Assembly (NCBI GenBank): GCA_003640385.1
Contig: RCAB01000240.1
Location: forward strand, 1-64,000
Length of the DNA: 64,000 nucleotides
Direction: 5' to 3'
DNA from: Setaria digitata
Taxonomy: Eukaryota > Nematoda > Chromadorea > Rhabditida > Setariidae
Part shown: one piece after another, positions 13,091-26,334 of the stretch
Layout: each line of letters opens with the position of its first letter
Position numbering within the stretch: position 1 is the first letter of the stretch
The notes under the pieces: model-generated
Told to the model about the DNA's origin: nothing
Database searches by the model: none
What the model saw: only the letters and a program-made list of their open reading frames with translations
Position numbers and translations under genes: made by a program

Positions 13091-15038
13091 ATGTTACAAC
13101 TTCGAAAACATATGGGAATGTATTCCTTTGGAGTTCGTAAATTTAGTTCTGATATATCTACCATGAAGAATATTTGTGTAGTTGGTTCCGGTTTGATGGG
13201 TTCCGGAATCGCACAGGTTTGTCATATTTTTTCAGAATTACAATTTACTTTAAATTGTCATTTCCACTTTTTTATTATAGATGACTGTTTTTTTTTTTTT
13301 TTTCATTTTTGTTTAAATGATATAATATTGATTCTTGGAGAATCTCAACTTTCCTAAACTTTTTCTTAAGATGACATAAGAGATAGTTTTTTTTTTTCCT
13401 TTGTACATTTCTTTACAGGTAGCAGTTTTTTTTTTTCTTCTTTCATATATTATAGGTAGCGGCGCAAGCATCGATGATGGTGGCATTGGTTGATAAGAAT
13501 GATGCTATCCTGAATAAATCAAAAAACTATATATGCAGCAGTTTAAAACGAGTAGCAAAGAAGTATAAAGAGGATGAGATGGTATGATAAGCTTGGTGTA
13601 TTATTTTCTACTGTTGTAGTTTTTTTTTCTTCTACACTTACCTCATTTCCTTTTTTTTTTTTTTTTGGATATCATTTTTAAACGGAGGATTATTATATTA
13701 GCTTGTTTTCACTAGTTATCATTATTACTTCGTTTCTTTACAATTAACTATTTGTCATGTTATTTGTACTCTAGGCACAATCATCATTTATTGAAAATAC
13801 GATGGGGAAAATAGTGATGACAACAAGTCTTGAAGAAGGTGTACAGAATGCAGATTTGGTAATTGAAGCAATTGTTGAAAATTTATCAATAAAGCAGAAA
13901 TTATTTGAGCAAATTGAGGCTACCATTACAAGGTTTTGTCAACTCATTAATTTTACCACTAATGTGATAATATCAACTATTTTCCTTAAATTAATCCTTT
14001 GATCAAGCTATTTTAATGGCTAAAATTATTAAGGATATCTAGTAACTCTGAACTATAAATTACTATTCCATCATTTTCTACGTTAATTCCTTGTTAGTAC
14101 AGTTAACTAATTCCTTATGTTTCCAGGCCGACACTACTAGCTACCAATACATCATCATTGAAACTGCAGGATATTGCTAGAAATTTGAAAAATAAATCAA
14201 GATTTGGTGGTCTGCACTTCTTCAATCCTGTACCAGTAATGAAGTTATGCGAAGTAAATCCTCTATAATTTTCAATATTTCAGCCGTTCCGTGAGTGATT
14301 AAAGCTATAAACTATGAGCTAACCTTCAAAGCCATCATCGTTGAATATGATCCAACACAGAAATGAATCGGTTTACAAGTTCTCATTATCCAAAATTATC
14401 GATAGGAAGGAAGGAATGGACTATAATTAACTGAAAACATATTTAAGGATAACTTTTTTTAAAGGTAATACGACTGGCGGAAACATCAGATGATACATTT
14501 GACGCCCTCCAGGCATTCGGGAAAGCAGTAGGTAAAACGACTGTCGCGTGCAAGGTAAGCTGAACACTGTAATAGCCATAGATAGCAGCTTACACCCGAA
14601 ATTTGGATTTCAGGATGTTCCTGGTTTCATTGTTAATCGCCTACTTATTCCTTATTTGATGGAAGCAATCCGGATGGTTGAACGAGGTGATGCCTCATTG
14701 CGGGATATCGACACAGCAATGAAACTAGGAGCTGGATACCCAATGGGACCATTCGAACTGTTAGATTATGTCGGTCTTGATACGACGAAATTCATCTTGG
14801 ACGGTAAGTTTATGGATTTTTGAGGATAAGATGGTCGGATAATTTCACCCCAGTTTAAATCTTCAAATTCCTGCACTTCAGACCAAATTTTCACTTATTT
14901 AGTATTACCCGAATTTTAGGATGGCACGAAGCCAATCCAAATGAGAAGCAATTCGATCCAAATCCAATGCTCAATAAACTGGTAGCTGAAGGAAAGTTCG
15001 GGAAGAAGTGTGGCGAAGGATTTTACACTTATAAATAG
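13091..15038 (+). CDS. HADH: Mitochondrial 3-hydroxyacyl-CoA dehydrogenase, 7 exons, 311 aa
   Basis: Oxidises L-3-hydroxyacyl-CoA to 3-ketoacyl-CoA with NAD+, the third step of mitochondrial beta-oxidation. Exons 13091-13216, 13456-13581, 13775-13932, 14127-14253, 14465-14554, 14614-14803 and 14920-15038 join in phase to 311 residues (human HADH is 314). The first 21 residues are basic and serine-rich without acids until a final Asp, as in a mitochondrial targeting peptide. The NAD-binding Rossmann motif VGSGLMGSG is at residues 31-39. The catalytic block [15 protein letters not shown] gives His167 and Glu179 with the usual spacing of 12. The C-terminal domain has [15 protein letters not shown] and [25 protein letters not shown] acceptor lies 21 bases before the ATG, probably for trans-splicing. 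AATAAA at 15158-15163. Convergent with NCBP1. Confidence 0.96.
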
Positions 15039-15583
15039 AAAAAAGTCAATTGCAAAACATTATACTGTGTAAGATTTTTTCTTTTGATTTAATAATGCAG
15101 AACTAAAGGCTATTCATGATCTGGTAAGTACTTTGTATATTACTGCGGAAGAGAAAAAATAAAGTTTCCATATTTCCAGAGCCGATATCATGTAATAGTG
15201 GAATGCAAAATATAGTTACTTAGCATCTCAAATAATGCCATTCTAATGTGCGATGACACCACCTATACTTGAAAAATGGAGAAGCGAAATGTTAGAAACA
15301 CTTTACTTAAAAAACAGCGAATACAAGTTAACAAGATATCAAATAAAATGTAAAATAAAAGATTTTGGTGCTTATAATCATATTACATACTTTTTCTTGA
15401 AAAAGTGGAGCAAAGGAACGCAGAAACGAGATTTCTCACATACCAGAGTTCCCATTTACTTTCACTTTATTATTCCCTCTTAAAATTTTGTAAATTACTG
15501 ATACCCAAAACGAGTTCCCAGTAAAAAAAAAAAAAAAGCAGAAAAACAAAACAAAATCAGGGCGTTACCATTAATTTTTCCCT
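15039..15583. other. Spacer between convergent HADH and NCBP1
   Basis: Contains the HADH poly(A) signal at 15158-15163 (plus) and a likely NCBP1 signal at 15466-15471 (AATAAA on the minus strand), so the two 3' ends need not overlap. A 76-codon plus frame at 15253-15483 has no recognisable features and is not called. Confidence 0.5.
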
Positions 15584-18500
15584 TTAAGCCATAAGTGCTT
15601 TAAATTGATTATAATTTTCCATGACATTATTATCAATAGCAAATTCTTTAAAAAGTTCTTTCTCCAGTGCCTCCCGGAATTCGAACAAATCCCTCCAATG
15701 CTGGAACAGAATCAATTAAAATATAAAACAGAACAGTGCTTGGTAGCAGAAAAAGTATGAAAGCAAACGATGTGGCATCGGCCAATCCGTATGGCCACTG
15801 CTGACAATTCGTCTCTAAATATCAGTTCGTCATGAAATATTATTTCCGCCGATTTCCTCATGAAATACTCCTCCCGCGTATATAACATATAGGTAATCAA
15901 TACCAATGTTTATGTTGCCTATTCTACTTTAATTGGTTCTACAGAGCTATCAATTCAAATCAATTGAAGCAACTTACCGTGCATATTTTGACTGGACATT
16001 GTTCAATTAAACTACTTAACACTGCAGTGTTGTTTCTTAAAAAAGAAGAAACATCATAAACGAACAAATTTGCTCACCCTTAGAAACACATTTTTGAAGC
16101 GACCAGTGACATACAAGTACCAGTTGTTCTGAAAGTCCTTTCCACTGCTTTCGCTGTTGACAATATGTTCCGTTAATGTTACGGTAAATTTCTGGAAAAT
16201 AATATTTGTTATGCATTCGATTGATAAAGAAGAGAACGAGCTACTTACCTGATCTATACGGGTCATATTCTTTTTAGTGGTGGCCTTCTGTTCAGTGCCA
16301 TACTCATCGTTGTGAGTAAACGAAAGCTATCCATTGCTAAGTAATGTAAACCACAGCACATTAAAACGTCGAATACGGCTTAGCACTCTACACCACACCA
16401 TTCTAAAGCAAACGGCAGTCGGGAGCATTTTCGACGTAAGAAGTCCCTAAATATATAAAATTTTCCACAGCGGAAAATGAAAAACTGAGAAAAACTTACA
16501 TGAAGTACGTCAAGAAGCAGGTTTTTCAAGCAGTCATGTAAATCAGCGAATTCGCTCTCTTTAACAAGCGGTTCCACTGTGTTAGAATCGACCATGTCTT
16601 GCTCATCTGTTTCCATGTCCTTCAAAAAGCTAAGTCATCACAAAATAGATAAATAATGACTTGGTTGAAAAGCCATCTTCTTTTAAAAACCTTCAATATC
16701 CTCACTACAAAACATGAGTGGACTAACAAAATCATCCTTTTCTTGACCGGAGTCTTTCTGCTCTTTTTTTAGCGCTGCTTTTTCAATTGCTTGTCTGCTT
16801 CGACGAACATGCCCGCTAACATGTTCAAGTGCTCTGCTCAGTATTTCCCAAATCCATAAACTAAAATGCAAATATCACTAGCCGAATAGATAGCATATGA
16901 TGTGATAAGGTATATGTGTAGAAGAAAGTATTTTATACCGTTCAAATTCAGGTTTCATTTCATCACTAAATAACCAAGCCACAACAGCACTTGCATCAAT
17001 CAGTGACATTTTCAGTAACTTCGTCACCAATACTATTATCATCTGGAAAATAACTTTGATCTATGCATAAATTTTTACAAACAATAAAGCACTTTGAACA
17101 AAATTTTCCCAAAACAGTTCATACAGGTCAACTATACTCCTCCATTCATGTGCTTCAATAAATACCGATACAAGAATACATGCACTACTATAAAGTACGA
17201 AGATGCAACGACAGATGAAGAAAATAAACTGCAAGTTCATAGAAAGGCTCTAAAAAAACGACTAAAAGAACGCCTGACCAAACAGTGGATGACAAATGGT
17301 TTTATAGATGGCATCAAAAATAAAATGGATCAATAAAGCAATAAAAAAAATGTTTCCCAAGAAACACACCTGTCCATGGAGTTTCCAGGTTTCATAAAGT
17401 GTTCGCAAAATAGTTAATTGTGCATCTTCTCTGCCTCCAATAAATTCTTTCAGAGTCGAATAATACCTGCAAAAAGGAAAAAAGAAATAAAGAGCAAAAT
17501 AAATACATCTACACCAAATTCGAAGGAACCGACCCATATAATTTTCGTATATAGAGTATTTGACAAAATACATATACAGTAGTGTTTTGTAATTTCCAAT
17601 CATGAATCTGAGAGAAAAAAAATATTTCCAGCACTAAGCTCATTCTTCGACCGAACTGCATTTATATATGCTTAACATTCAAATTTCTGAATGAGCTATA
17701 TCAACGAAGGTTGGGAATAAAAAGGATTGTAATTATTGCTAAATATACTTTATTAAGAAGTTCCCCGCTAATATAGTAGCCCATAATAATAAATATGGGG
17801 CAGCTGTAAAATGCCTGACCAAAATTCAAAACTGGCTTACCTAGTTAATGCAGCAAAGTTGTGGCTAAAAGTTTTTCGAGCCAAATAAAGCAAGACTTTG
17901 AAGAAAATGGACAGTCTGGAGTTAATATCCATTCGATTCCCAGTTTTGCTGCGCAAAAGATCAACCATTTCATCGGCTGATATTTTGTCACGAAAAGCTT
18001 TTTCCAGAACCACGGCAAAATCGTGATCTGGATGTTCCTCTAAAAAAGAAAAAAAACCAATATTAAGTGAACACAAAGCTCAATGTATTACTAGCAGTGC
18101 AAAAATGTACATTTTGGCACAATTAAATAAAATATCTATAAGAAAATGGATTTATTTCAGTCTAAAATTGGATGTTTGATGGATAATATTTTTAAAATTC
18201 GTTTTGAAACTCAGTAATAAAGAGCTTAAAAATTGGATCAAATTATAGTAAAAAAAAAAATCACCATCATTCAGATCGTAGGAGATAGCAGGCTTCTCCG
18301 GTATCATTTTTTCAAATGCAGAAGGTAAAAATTCTGTTAATCTTTGATGATATGATAACCGCATACACTTATCCAACACCTAGATTTACTTTCTATCACA
18401 TGTCGGTTTCAGAAATTAAATAGAAACTTTACAAAGCATCCACATTATGCTGCACAACAACCTGCATTAGCTTTTCAATGAATCTTCGCCTTATGGTGTA

Positions 18501-21500
18501 ATGATATAGTTTGGTTTTGTACGAAGTTCGAAAATAAATAATTTTTTCTGTGCAGAATAGATATGTTAGAACATCCCAGAAAAAAAGAAAAAAAAAAAAC
18601 CCTAAGCATTACAATCTGTTTACCTCTCGGACGAACATATGCCTTGGAGCAAGACGATCCAATTCGATACAGTCACTCCAATCAGACCAAGACCATCTGT
18701 ACTCAAAATTTGACATGTGATAGCTGAACCAATCAATTAACCTGTAACATGAAAATAAATGCAATAAGCGAAAAAGTGCTTTGTCAGATGAAATGAAGAA
18801 GTGCATTAAATGCATACCTATCAATACAAGCAATCTGCATCGAATCTATCCTTTGGTAAAATATCTCGGCCGCTTGCGCAATTACCTTAAAAAAAAAACA
18901 GTGGGAAAGTACGACTTAAAATTCGGATAAAAGATAATATAATGTCCTTATCCTGTTAAATCTAACTTATTGAGTTCGTAAAAAATTCTCATAGCAGAAA
19001 TATTACGAGAATGAACACCAAGTATTAGTAAAAGTCTTTCCTTTCTTAAGACAATCCTTGAGAAAAGAATCGTTCGAATTACAAAACGAAACATTTCTTT
19101 TTCCAATGACAATGACAAATTACAAGACCAATATCTACTTTTTTTCCAAATTTGCTTACCTGAGGCATACTTTTAGTTTTGCACAACTCAATCAATAGAC
19201 TTCCATAAAATATTGACCGAGTAGGTGCTTCGGGCAAATGGAACAATTGAGAGAAGATCACTTCCAGTATAACATAGTTTATAGGCACCAGTGTTCGTTT
19301 GTCATACTCCAATAACCGTGATGCACTAAAATTCATTATTACGTTATTGGTTAATAACATAAGAATGAGAAACGCTTCGAATGGAAAGGCAGGGAAGAGA
19401 CTAGGCCTAATAAAGTAACTTAAGAAGTTAACGAAGCCACGAAGACTAAGCTAGTTTCAAATATACCATTTCTTTCTGCTTGTTTTTTCCTGTTCCAGAA
19501 TCCATCGCAATTCCTCTTCAACCAAAAATCGTTCTATTGAATGCGCGCCAGGAAGAAGTGGTCCCTGGCAAGAATGAAATATAAAAAAAGGTATAAAAAA
19601 ATGCTGTAAATTGATGATTTTAGCAGAGAAAGAAAAAAACAAACGGAAAGGTCAAGCTCGAAATGGAATTTGAAAACTGTAGAATACAAAAAACTAACAT
19701 TATCTGGGCAATCAGCGTAATCAAAAAAGCGAAACACGACACTCGGAAGAGGGTAAATACTATTTGGAGTATGTGGTGGCGGCTCAAAACTAAAATAAAG
19801 AGGACAGGCAAATAAACTGAATAATTAAGAGGAATAACCATTTCCAGTTCTGGAAAAAAATAAAAATGAATTATAATAGAAATTAAAATCCGAACTAATG
19901 CCTCCAACAAGTATCAATTAAACGGCCTTGCTTTCACTGTCTCAGTATCAAAATCCTAGCTCCTAGTCTACGTTTGATTTCCTGGAAGGTAAATCACAAA
20001 AGATAGATACCAAAGATCAGAAAAAAAATAGGAATAAAATAGACATAGAAGAAATGAAAAATATACCTTGGGAGGTTATGCTGTAACGCATCTGCTAGTG
20101 TTCCATCAAAAGCAACATAATGACGAGTGATAAATTTTTCACGCCATCCATCAGACCGTAATTTCAAAATCTGTGCCCATAAACAATCCAAATACTCTTC
20201 TTGTTCATGAATGGATTTTGACCATACTTGCAAAATCTGCAAAAGCCATCAAAATTTATTTTAGTAGAACAAAATAAGATACAGCTCAAATTACATTAAG
20301 GAAGGTGAATTAAGACACGCTGAAGAATCTTAACGCACCTTCACATGTTCCTTATTTCGAGAATGCAAATATTTTTCAACAGTATCTAACATAGCATTCA
20401 ATTCTCCTTGCTTCTTTTCGGCCAACTCTTGGCCAATCCAAGGAAGACAGTGTAAAAAAACATAAACAAACCAATCGCGTCTTACCTGAAAGCAAAATAT
20501 TTCCTAAATGATTTGCACTTTTTTAATAGTAAATAATTATAAATGCAGCTGGGTTAGTACTTTAAAATATTCATGGCTTGATAAGCAGAATAACTTTGAT
20601 GCTATACCTGCGGTATTCCCGCTTCGGAAGCACTATTAATGAGATCGTCAAGGAAATCTACAAACGAATCCAATGTGATTACACGACAGTTAACCAGGTC
20701 AGAAAAAAATATCACCTGAAAAGATTCACAATTCACACACCCTCACATACTGTAAAACAATTGGGTTCGAAAACAAAAGTCAAGCTGAATTTTATTTGCA
20801 AACGGATTTTTATGTATATTTCTCGGTGTTTTAACAGAATTTCCAATTTTAGACCTCACACTTTTTTTGATAACAACATATTTTCAGACTGTAAAAGAGT
20901 AGTTCCGAAAATTTAAATAAAAATTTAAAAAAAAAATATTTTGAAAAATTATGGAAATCTTACAATATACAAGGCACGATCGAAATCACTTGTTTTCATA
21001 AATTCGTTCAATCTTAAAAGCAATTTGTCCAAAAGCTGTAAATTAAAATAATGCGTTTGATGAAATGATCCATGTAATAACTCTGTACTGATTTAAAAAA
21101 AGAAAAAAAAATTAGCATCAAATGTCAAAATGCAGCACCTCTGCACCAAAATTATATTTCTTAGCGTTTAGTAGTCCAATCAAAGTTGAATAAACTGTAA
21201 GTTTGTCCGGCATATTGCAAATGCTGAAAAGAAAACTTATCCAAAACTTTGTTTCAACTAATAAAGAAGTACAAACCTGAACAGGTTAGAATTTAAAAAA
21301 ATACTTGAATAGAATCAAACACACCAATCGATGAGAATTCCAATAATGTGATCCTTGTATGTGTCAAGATCTGTTTCCAAAACTTGTGCCAAACTTTCCA
21401 AATTTGATTCTAGAGATGAACTGCTCTGGAATAACTTTACGAGAAGAATGTTAAAAGCAAACATTGACTTAAATACCACAATAAGTTAAACGATAATTCG

Positions 21501-21941
21501 ATTATAAAATATAAATATATACCTTCTCACCAACATGTGTCAACAGTTCTGTTAATTTGAACACAATTTCATCCTTCACTGCATCTGAGCCATGCCGCTT
21601 TCTCTTACATAACATATCATCTATGACGAAACTATGCATTTATAATTTATGAATTAATCTTTTAATATTTCATACTAAAACTTAGTGGGACATATTCAGC
21701 TGGCTTATTTTCAAACTTGTGCAGTACCCACCTACCTCTCAATTCCTGTTACCCGAAAAGTCTGAGCAAATTTACCCTCTTCTAAATCCATATGCCGCCG
21801 CCTTTCTCGTTGATCCACATCATCCTGTCCGCTACTATGCTGATTATCAACTAAATTTCGCCTTCGACAATCACGACCTCTGTTAACCGCATCACCAAAA
21901 TCACAATGAACATTTCGTCCTTTTTCTTCCTCATCGGACAT
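15584..21941 (-). CDS. NCBP1: Nuclear cap-binding protein subunit 1 (CBP80), about 22 exons, about 870 aa
   Basis: Large scaffold subunit of the nuclear cap-binding complex; with NCBP2/CBP20 it binds m7G caps and supports splicing, export and decay. Exons: 21941-21736, 21631-21523, 21425-21325, 21223-21139, 21035-20964, 20715-20608, 20485-20339, 20236-20067, 19789-19699, 19564-19467, 19325-19160, 18885-18818, 18741-18624, 18379-18265, 18039-17841, 17466-17370, 17042-16939, 16860 to about 16714, about 16629-16500, 16191-16078, 16035-15978, 15700-15584. Family landmarks: [31 protein letters not shown] (MIF4G part), [41 protein letters not shown], and a C-terminus [10 protein letters not shown] like the human VFQQFCALQA. 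The N-terminus is longer and more charged than in the human protein. Two junctions are unresolved: the end of exon 18 (a GAAG donor at 16691 fits worse) and exons 20-21, whose phases do not match. Confidence 0.93.
17148..17336 (+). CDS. Possible nested 62-aa basic protein in an NCBP1 intron
   Basis: A plus-strand frame lying wholly within an NCBP1 intron (17043-17369, host on minus). It has an AG acceptor at 17125-17126, ATG 22 bases later, and an AATAAA overlapping the stop (positions 17332-17337). The product begins with a Cys/Lys/Tyr-rich stretch and continues into a highly charged, helix-like C-terminal half ([16 protein letters not shown], then [12 protein letters not shown]). That composition is unlike the Phe/Leu/Ile-rich chance frames elsewhere in the window. 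No family is recognised. The RLKERL...KQWMTNGF part recalls the first helices of ENY2/Sus1 (RLKELLR.KL...GW), but too weakly to assign. It could be chance. Confidence 0.35.
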   Translation: MCFNKYRYKNTCTTIKYEDATTDEENKLQVHRKALKKRLKERLTKQWMTNGFIDGIKNKMDQ

Positions 21942-24619
21942 TACGAATTCTATATCAGAAAAGTACCGGAATGCTTTCCTGTTTTAGCATTCAAAATTTT
22001 TGATTAACGATTGAAATATGGCATTTAAATTATAATGCTTAATATTACAATCAGAAAAAAGGAATATACTTTAAAATAATTTATTGCAATAATTCCGTCG
22101 GAAAATCTACTATGTGGAATAGGGAGGGGTAAATTTAAAACCAGCGACTCGATGTAGACATATGTACGAAACAACTAAAGGGAAAATTAACCAGTCGAAT
22201 CACACAACAAATGTGACAACCAGGGAATCTACAACTTTAACTTGTACCTAAACTAAACATCATCATCAATTCATATTACGTAAAATATTGCAGTGTTTAA
22301 AGTTAAATAATATGAAAAGCCATCAAACATCACCATTTAGCAATTACTATCCCCAGCTTCAAACTAACTAATTCCTGTGATCTATTAAAAATTACGACAA
22401 TTTAACATCCTGATAATATGCTGATCACGAAGATTTCTCATCCGTCTAAAACTAACAGATAGTTTTTTATTCATTATTCAACAACATAGTCTGATGAATC
22501 CTTCTCGACATCCTTTTGAAACTTCTACTACTGGCACAGAACACGAACTCCTTCCTCACTCATTTCAACCTTTTATCATACCATCTTTTAATCTTTAACT
22601 CGAATTAAATGCTATCAGATTTCTCCTCCACTTCTAGCACTTTCTCGAAAGTGTCCTCAAAGAAATCCCGACAGCTCAACAACTACCACCTCCAGTTACC
22701 TAACTCTGTCTAACTTCGGCCAAGCACTGTTATGAAACTACCAAACCAGTATCAAGCTTCGTTGTGCCACTACAGATTCCACATATCTGAAACTATTATG
22801 AAAACGTTTGTCTAGACATATCATTTTCTACTGTTTATCCTGAACTGTCATTTACAGTAACAGTAAGGTCACGGGGTACAAAGTAGTGTAATTTCCGAAA
22901 TACTTCAGGACAATGTAAATTCGACAAACATTTCACTAGAATTATTGTGTTCATTGTGATGAAACCGACTACTAGATGAATTTATCGATAATTTAAGTCA
23001 TTTCTCTTCCAACTACCTTGTTATTTCATGGGATTTTTAAAGAAATAATAGTATTGGATGGATTACGAAGAATGCTGAAATTACATATTTTGGAACGAAT
23101 TATGAGAAACGGATATATTGACTGACTGGGCCTTATATTTCATAGCAATTTAGCATCCATTCGTGTTTTATCACACAATAGTTACTGGCCGAAAAATCCA
23201 AGCAAATTATGAGTTTTGTTTGAATAATTTCAGCCTAGTAATTAATACTGCTCATAGTCAACTTTAGTTTTTATGGCCAGAAATGAAGAAAAAAAAGATT
23301 GGCCAGAAAAACGACAGTGATATTAGAGTTGCAGTGAGCCTATTTATCATTTCTCACTAAATTAAGCTTCCATTTTAATCAATTAATTGTCAGCAAGCTT
23401 TTCGGTTTATCTTAATATACCGGTGAATTATTGGCTTTAATTTGATTTCTGGTAGAATTCGTTCTAATATTTCACTTTTTATTAATTGCTTAAAATTAAA
23501 AATTTGAAAATTTCCACTGCCCTTTTATAAAAATAAGCTTAAACTCAGAGCTCATAGAAGTTAGAGGAATTATTCGTGCAAAAATTGCGAAATTTAGAAA
23601 ATCGAAATTTTTTTTGCAGTCAATGAGTTCATTTTTAAGATGGGGAACAGTAAACTCCCAAGTATTTCAGATTATCAAGAGAAATGAGAAAATCAAATTT
23701 TGAAACAACTTTATTAAAACATGCTGAAATGATTTAGTGATGTTTTACAAATTTATACCATCTAGTTTAGCAATTAATTAAAATCACTAAATCACTTCCA
23801 ATAACCTGTAAATTCATTGTTTCAATATACTTTTTTTTTTTTACTTTTTTCATTAATAATTAGGAAATTTTTAGTCATTTTTCTATGCTTTAACTATTAT
23901 TTTCCCATTATAAAATATCTGACTGCTTTTTTCTTCGTTTATGCTAAATATTTGCATTAATTATTTAGAGAATGATACAAAATCGTCATTTTCTTATTTT
24001 TTATGATCATCCGAATAACAGAGGAAAAAGATATCATTATGATAAGATTCTCATTATTCAAGCTCAATAATTTAGCTTTAATCAGTGACTTTTTTTTTTC
24101 GCTATCAAAACTATCTTAGATATTGTTGATTTGATAATAACTGACAAAAATAGGACGCATCTTCAATCATTCCTAACCAAACGAATAAAAACAATTATTT
24201 GATGATAGCTTTATTAAGAAGTCACAGATAACATCTGTTAATATTATCACCGGACAGCCTTATCAAATCTAAAAATCCGTGATACTAATATTCTCAGCAC
24301 ATTCACTTATTTAATGTTAAATATCATTACAATACATATTGTCCTGCAAGTTAAGCCATTCAAGTATTTTGTTAAGTAAATTTTATTCGTTAAAAAGCAA
24401 TTCTGAAATTGCTATTTAACATATTTTGTTGTTTTACAACAAACATAGCTTAAAGCTTTTCTCTTTTCTGGTTTTGATTGAATTGATAATTGCTGAATTT
24501 ATCAGTGGAAAATTAGCAACATGGAATTCATTTTCAAATTTATAACAATCTACTTAAGCTCTTATGAGTAGTAGTTAATTTCATATTAAGGTATTTTGTT
24601 TTCAAATATTAATTTCTCC

Positions 24620-24819
24620 TCTGTTTAGCAAAAGTAACATACTTATATAAAAAGTAGAAATATACTTATAAAAAGTAAGAAGATTTGAAAGTATTATAAT
24701 AAGAGAGGAAATTAAAATTCGATATGCTTCTTATTTCTTTTAGCGAAATAGAAAAAAGTGAAAGATTTTTAAAAAAAAAATTATTTTACGAATTTTTTTC
24801 ATCCTAGTTCTTGTAAGTA
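24620..24819 (+). repeat. 200-base direct repeat, copy A
   Basis: Nearly identical to 25405-25603, in the same orientation about 785 bases away. Only a few substitutions and one change in A-run length separate the copies. The unit starts TCTGTTTAGCAAAAGTAAC and ends near TATAAGTA. No terminal inverted repeats or coding frame were found, and flanking sequences differ. Confidence 0.9.
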
Positions 24820-24900
24820 TATATATTTTTATATATACTTTTATAAGTATATATGTTTTTATATATACTTTTATAAGTATATATATTTTTATAATATATT
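24816..24900. repeat. AT-rich minisatellite, about 3 units
   Basis: About three copies of a 30-base unit built from TATATATACTTTTATAAG follow directly on copy A of the 200-base repeat. The units can fold on themselves. Confidence 0.75.
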
Positions 24901-25404
24901 TTTCCTTTTTTCTTTCTTAATCTTGCATAATAACTTTCAATAAATCTGAAATTTTCCACAGAACGTTTCATTGTAAAACGCATCAAGTCTATGCCTTAAT
25001 ATCAAGAAATCTTCAAATATTTTCTAATTCCATGAGAATATTTTTATTTTTCCTTTCAATCTTTTTTTTTCTTTTGAAATCTTTTAAATTCTCAAAATTT
25101 TATTTTTTTGCAATAGTTAAAAAAAATTTACAAAAATGAGAACAAGAAACGAAAAAAGAAAATGATAAAATGAAAAATTCAATTTGCTCTAAGCAAGAAT
25201 TTCAATTATTGAGCGAATTTTTTTTTTTTTTTTCATTTAAATCTGATTTTCAGTTATATTTGCTTGGCTTGTAACACTACTTTTCATTTTATACAGCTAT
25301 TTTATTTTGTTATTTACTTTTTGTTTTTTTTTTTCTCAATTTGAAAATACATTTTGTTCCTATGTATTCATCGCATCTAAAATAAAGCAATTTTATTGGC
25401 ACTT

Positions 25405-25603
25405 TCTGTTTAGCAAAAGTAACATACTTATGTAAAAAGTAGAAATATACTTATAAAAAGTAAGAAGATTTGAAAGTATTATAATAAGAGAGGAAATTAA
25501 AATTCGATATGCTTCTTATTTCTTTTAGCGAAATAGAAAAAAGTGAAAGATTTTTAAAAAAAAATTATTTTACGCATTTTTTTCATTCTAGTTTTTATAA
25601 GTA
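25405..25603 (+). repeat. 200-base direct repeat, copy B
   Basis: Second copy of the unit at 24620-24819. It lacks the AT minisatellite that follows copy A, so the two junctions differ at their right ends. Confidence 0.9.
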
Positions 25604-26334
25604 GTGGTTGGCAAAAATAATGAAAAAAAAAGTTACGATAAAATTATATTAAATAGAATTGCTATTGAGAATAAAAATTGAAAATTACTGAAAATGAAGG
25701 CTTTGAATTTTGGTAATCTAAAAAAAAACTTCCCTAAATTGGTTATGCGGAATTTCAAATTTAGATTCGGTCAGATTTAGAGAATAAGAAATCAAAATTC
25801 GCTTTTTAAATCCTTATAACAACAACGATTTTTAAATTTTTTTTGAAAGAGATATCCCATAAAATTCAATACATCTTCTAAATCATTTCTTTTTTCATAT
25901 TCACGAAAAAATTCACGTCATCATATTATCACAAAGTTAATTGGCGTGAAAAAAAATTCTGTTTTCTGCTATTGTATAGGATAGCAATATTAGAATATCA
26001 ATAAAACTATATAATATTTACCTATAAATTTGAAAAAATTAAATTAAATTAAAAAAGTTCTTTTTCTTTTTTCCAAAAAAAAAAAACAATTGGTGATGAT
26101 GTTAAATAATTATTGCTTACGCATAAAATCGTGAAATAAACAAACAATCAATTTTATCTTATTTGAAATCATCAATCAGTTAATCAAATTTTCAACTTTA
26201 CAAATTCTACTTTCTGAATTTCTTCACTTTTAATAAAAATTGTGCCAAAAAATGAACATGAAAAGTAAGCAATTGAAAAAGTTAACTTAATATAACTGGC
26301 ACATCTTCCACAAATGGTTGCCATTGAAGGAAAT

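Noticed and set aside
15253..15483. 76-codon plus-strand frame between HADH and NCBP1
   Set aside because: No domain, splice or conservation evidence; frames of this length recur by chance across the window, and it lies in the 3' spacer of two convergent genes.
16200..16330. Possible extra NCBP1 exon ending in CAG|GTAAGTAG
   Set aside because: Exon 19 joins exon 20 in phase, and the joined sequence matches the family without a gap.
20578..20916. 112-codon plus-strand frame
   Set aside because: It runs antisense through an NCBP1 exon (20608-20715) and adjoining introns, so it is a shadow.
22620..22700. Short minus-strand frame resembling FFEDTFEKVLEVEEKS
   Set aside because: Only about 25 codons, with no clear acceptor or start; likely chance.
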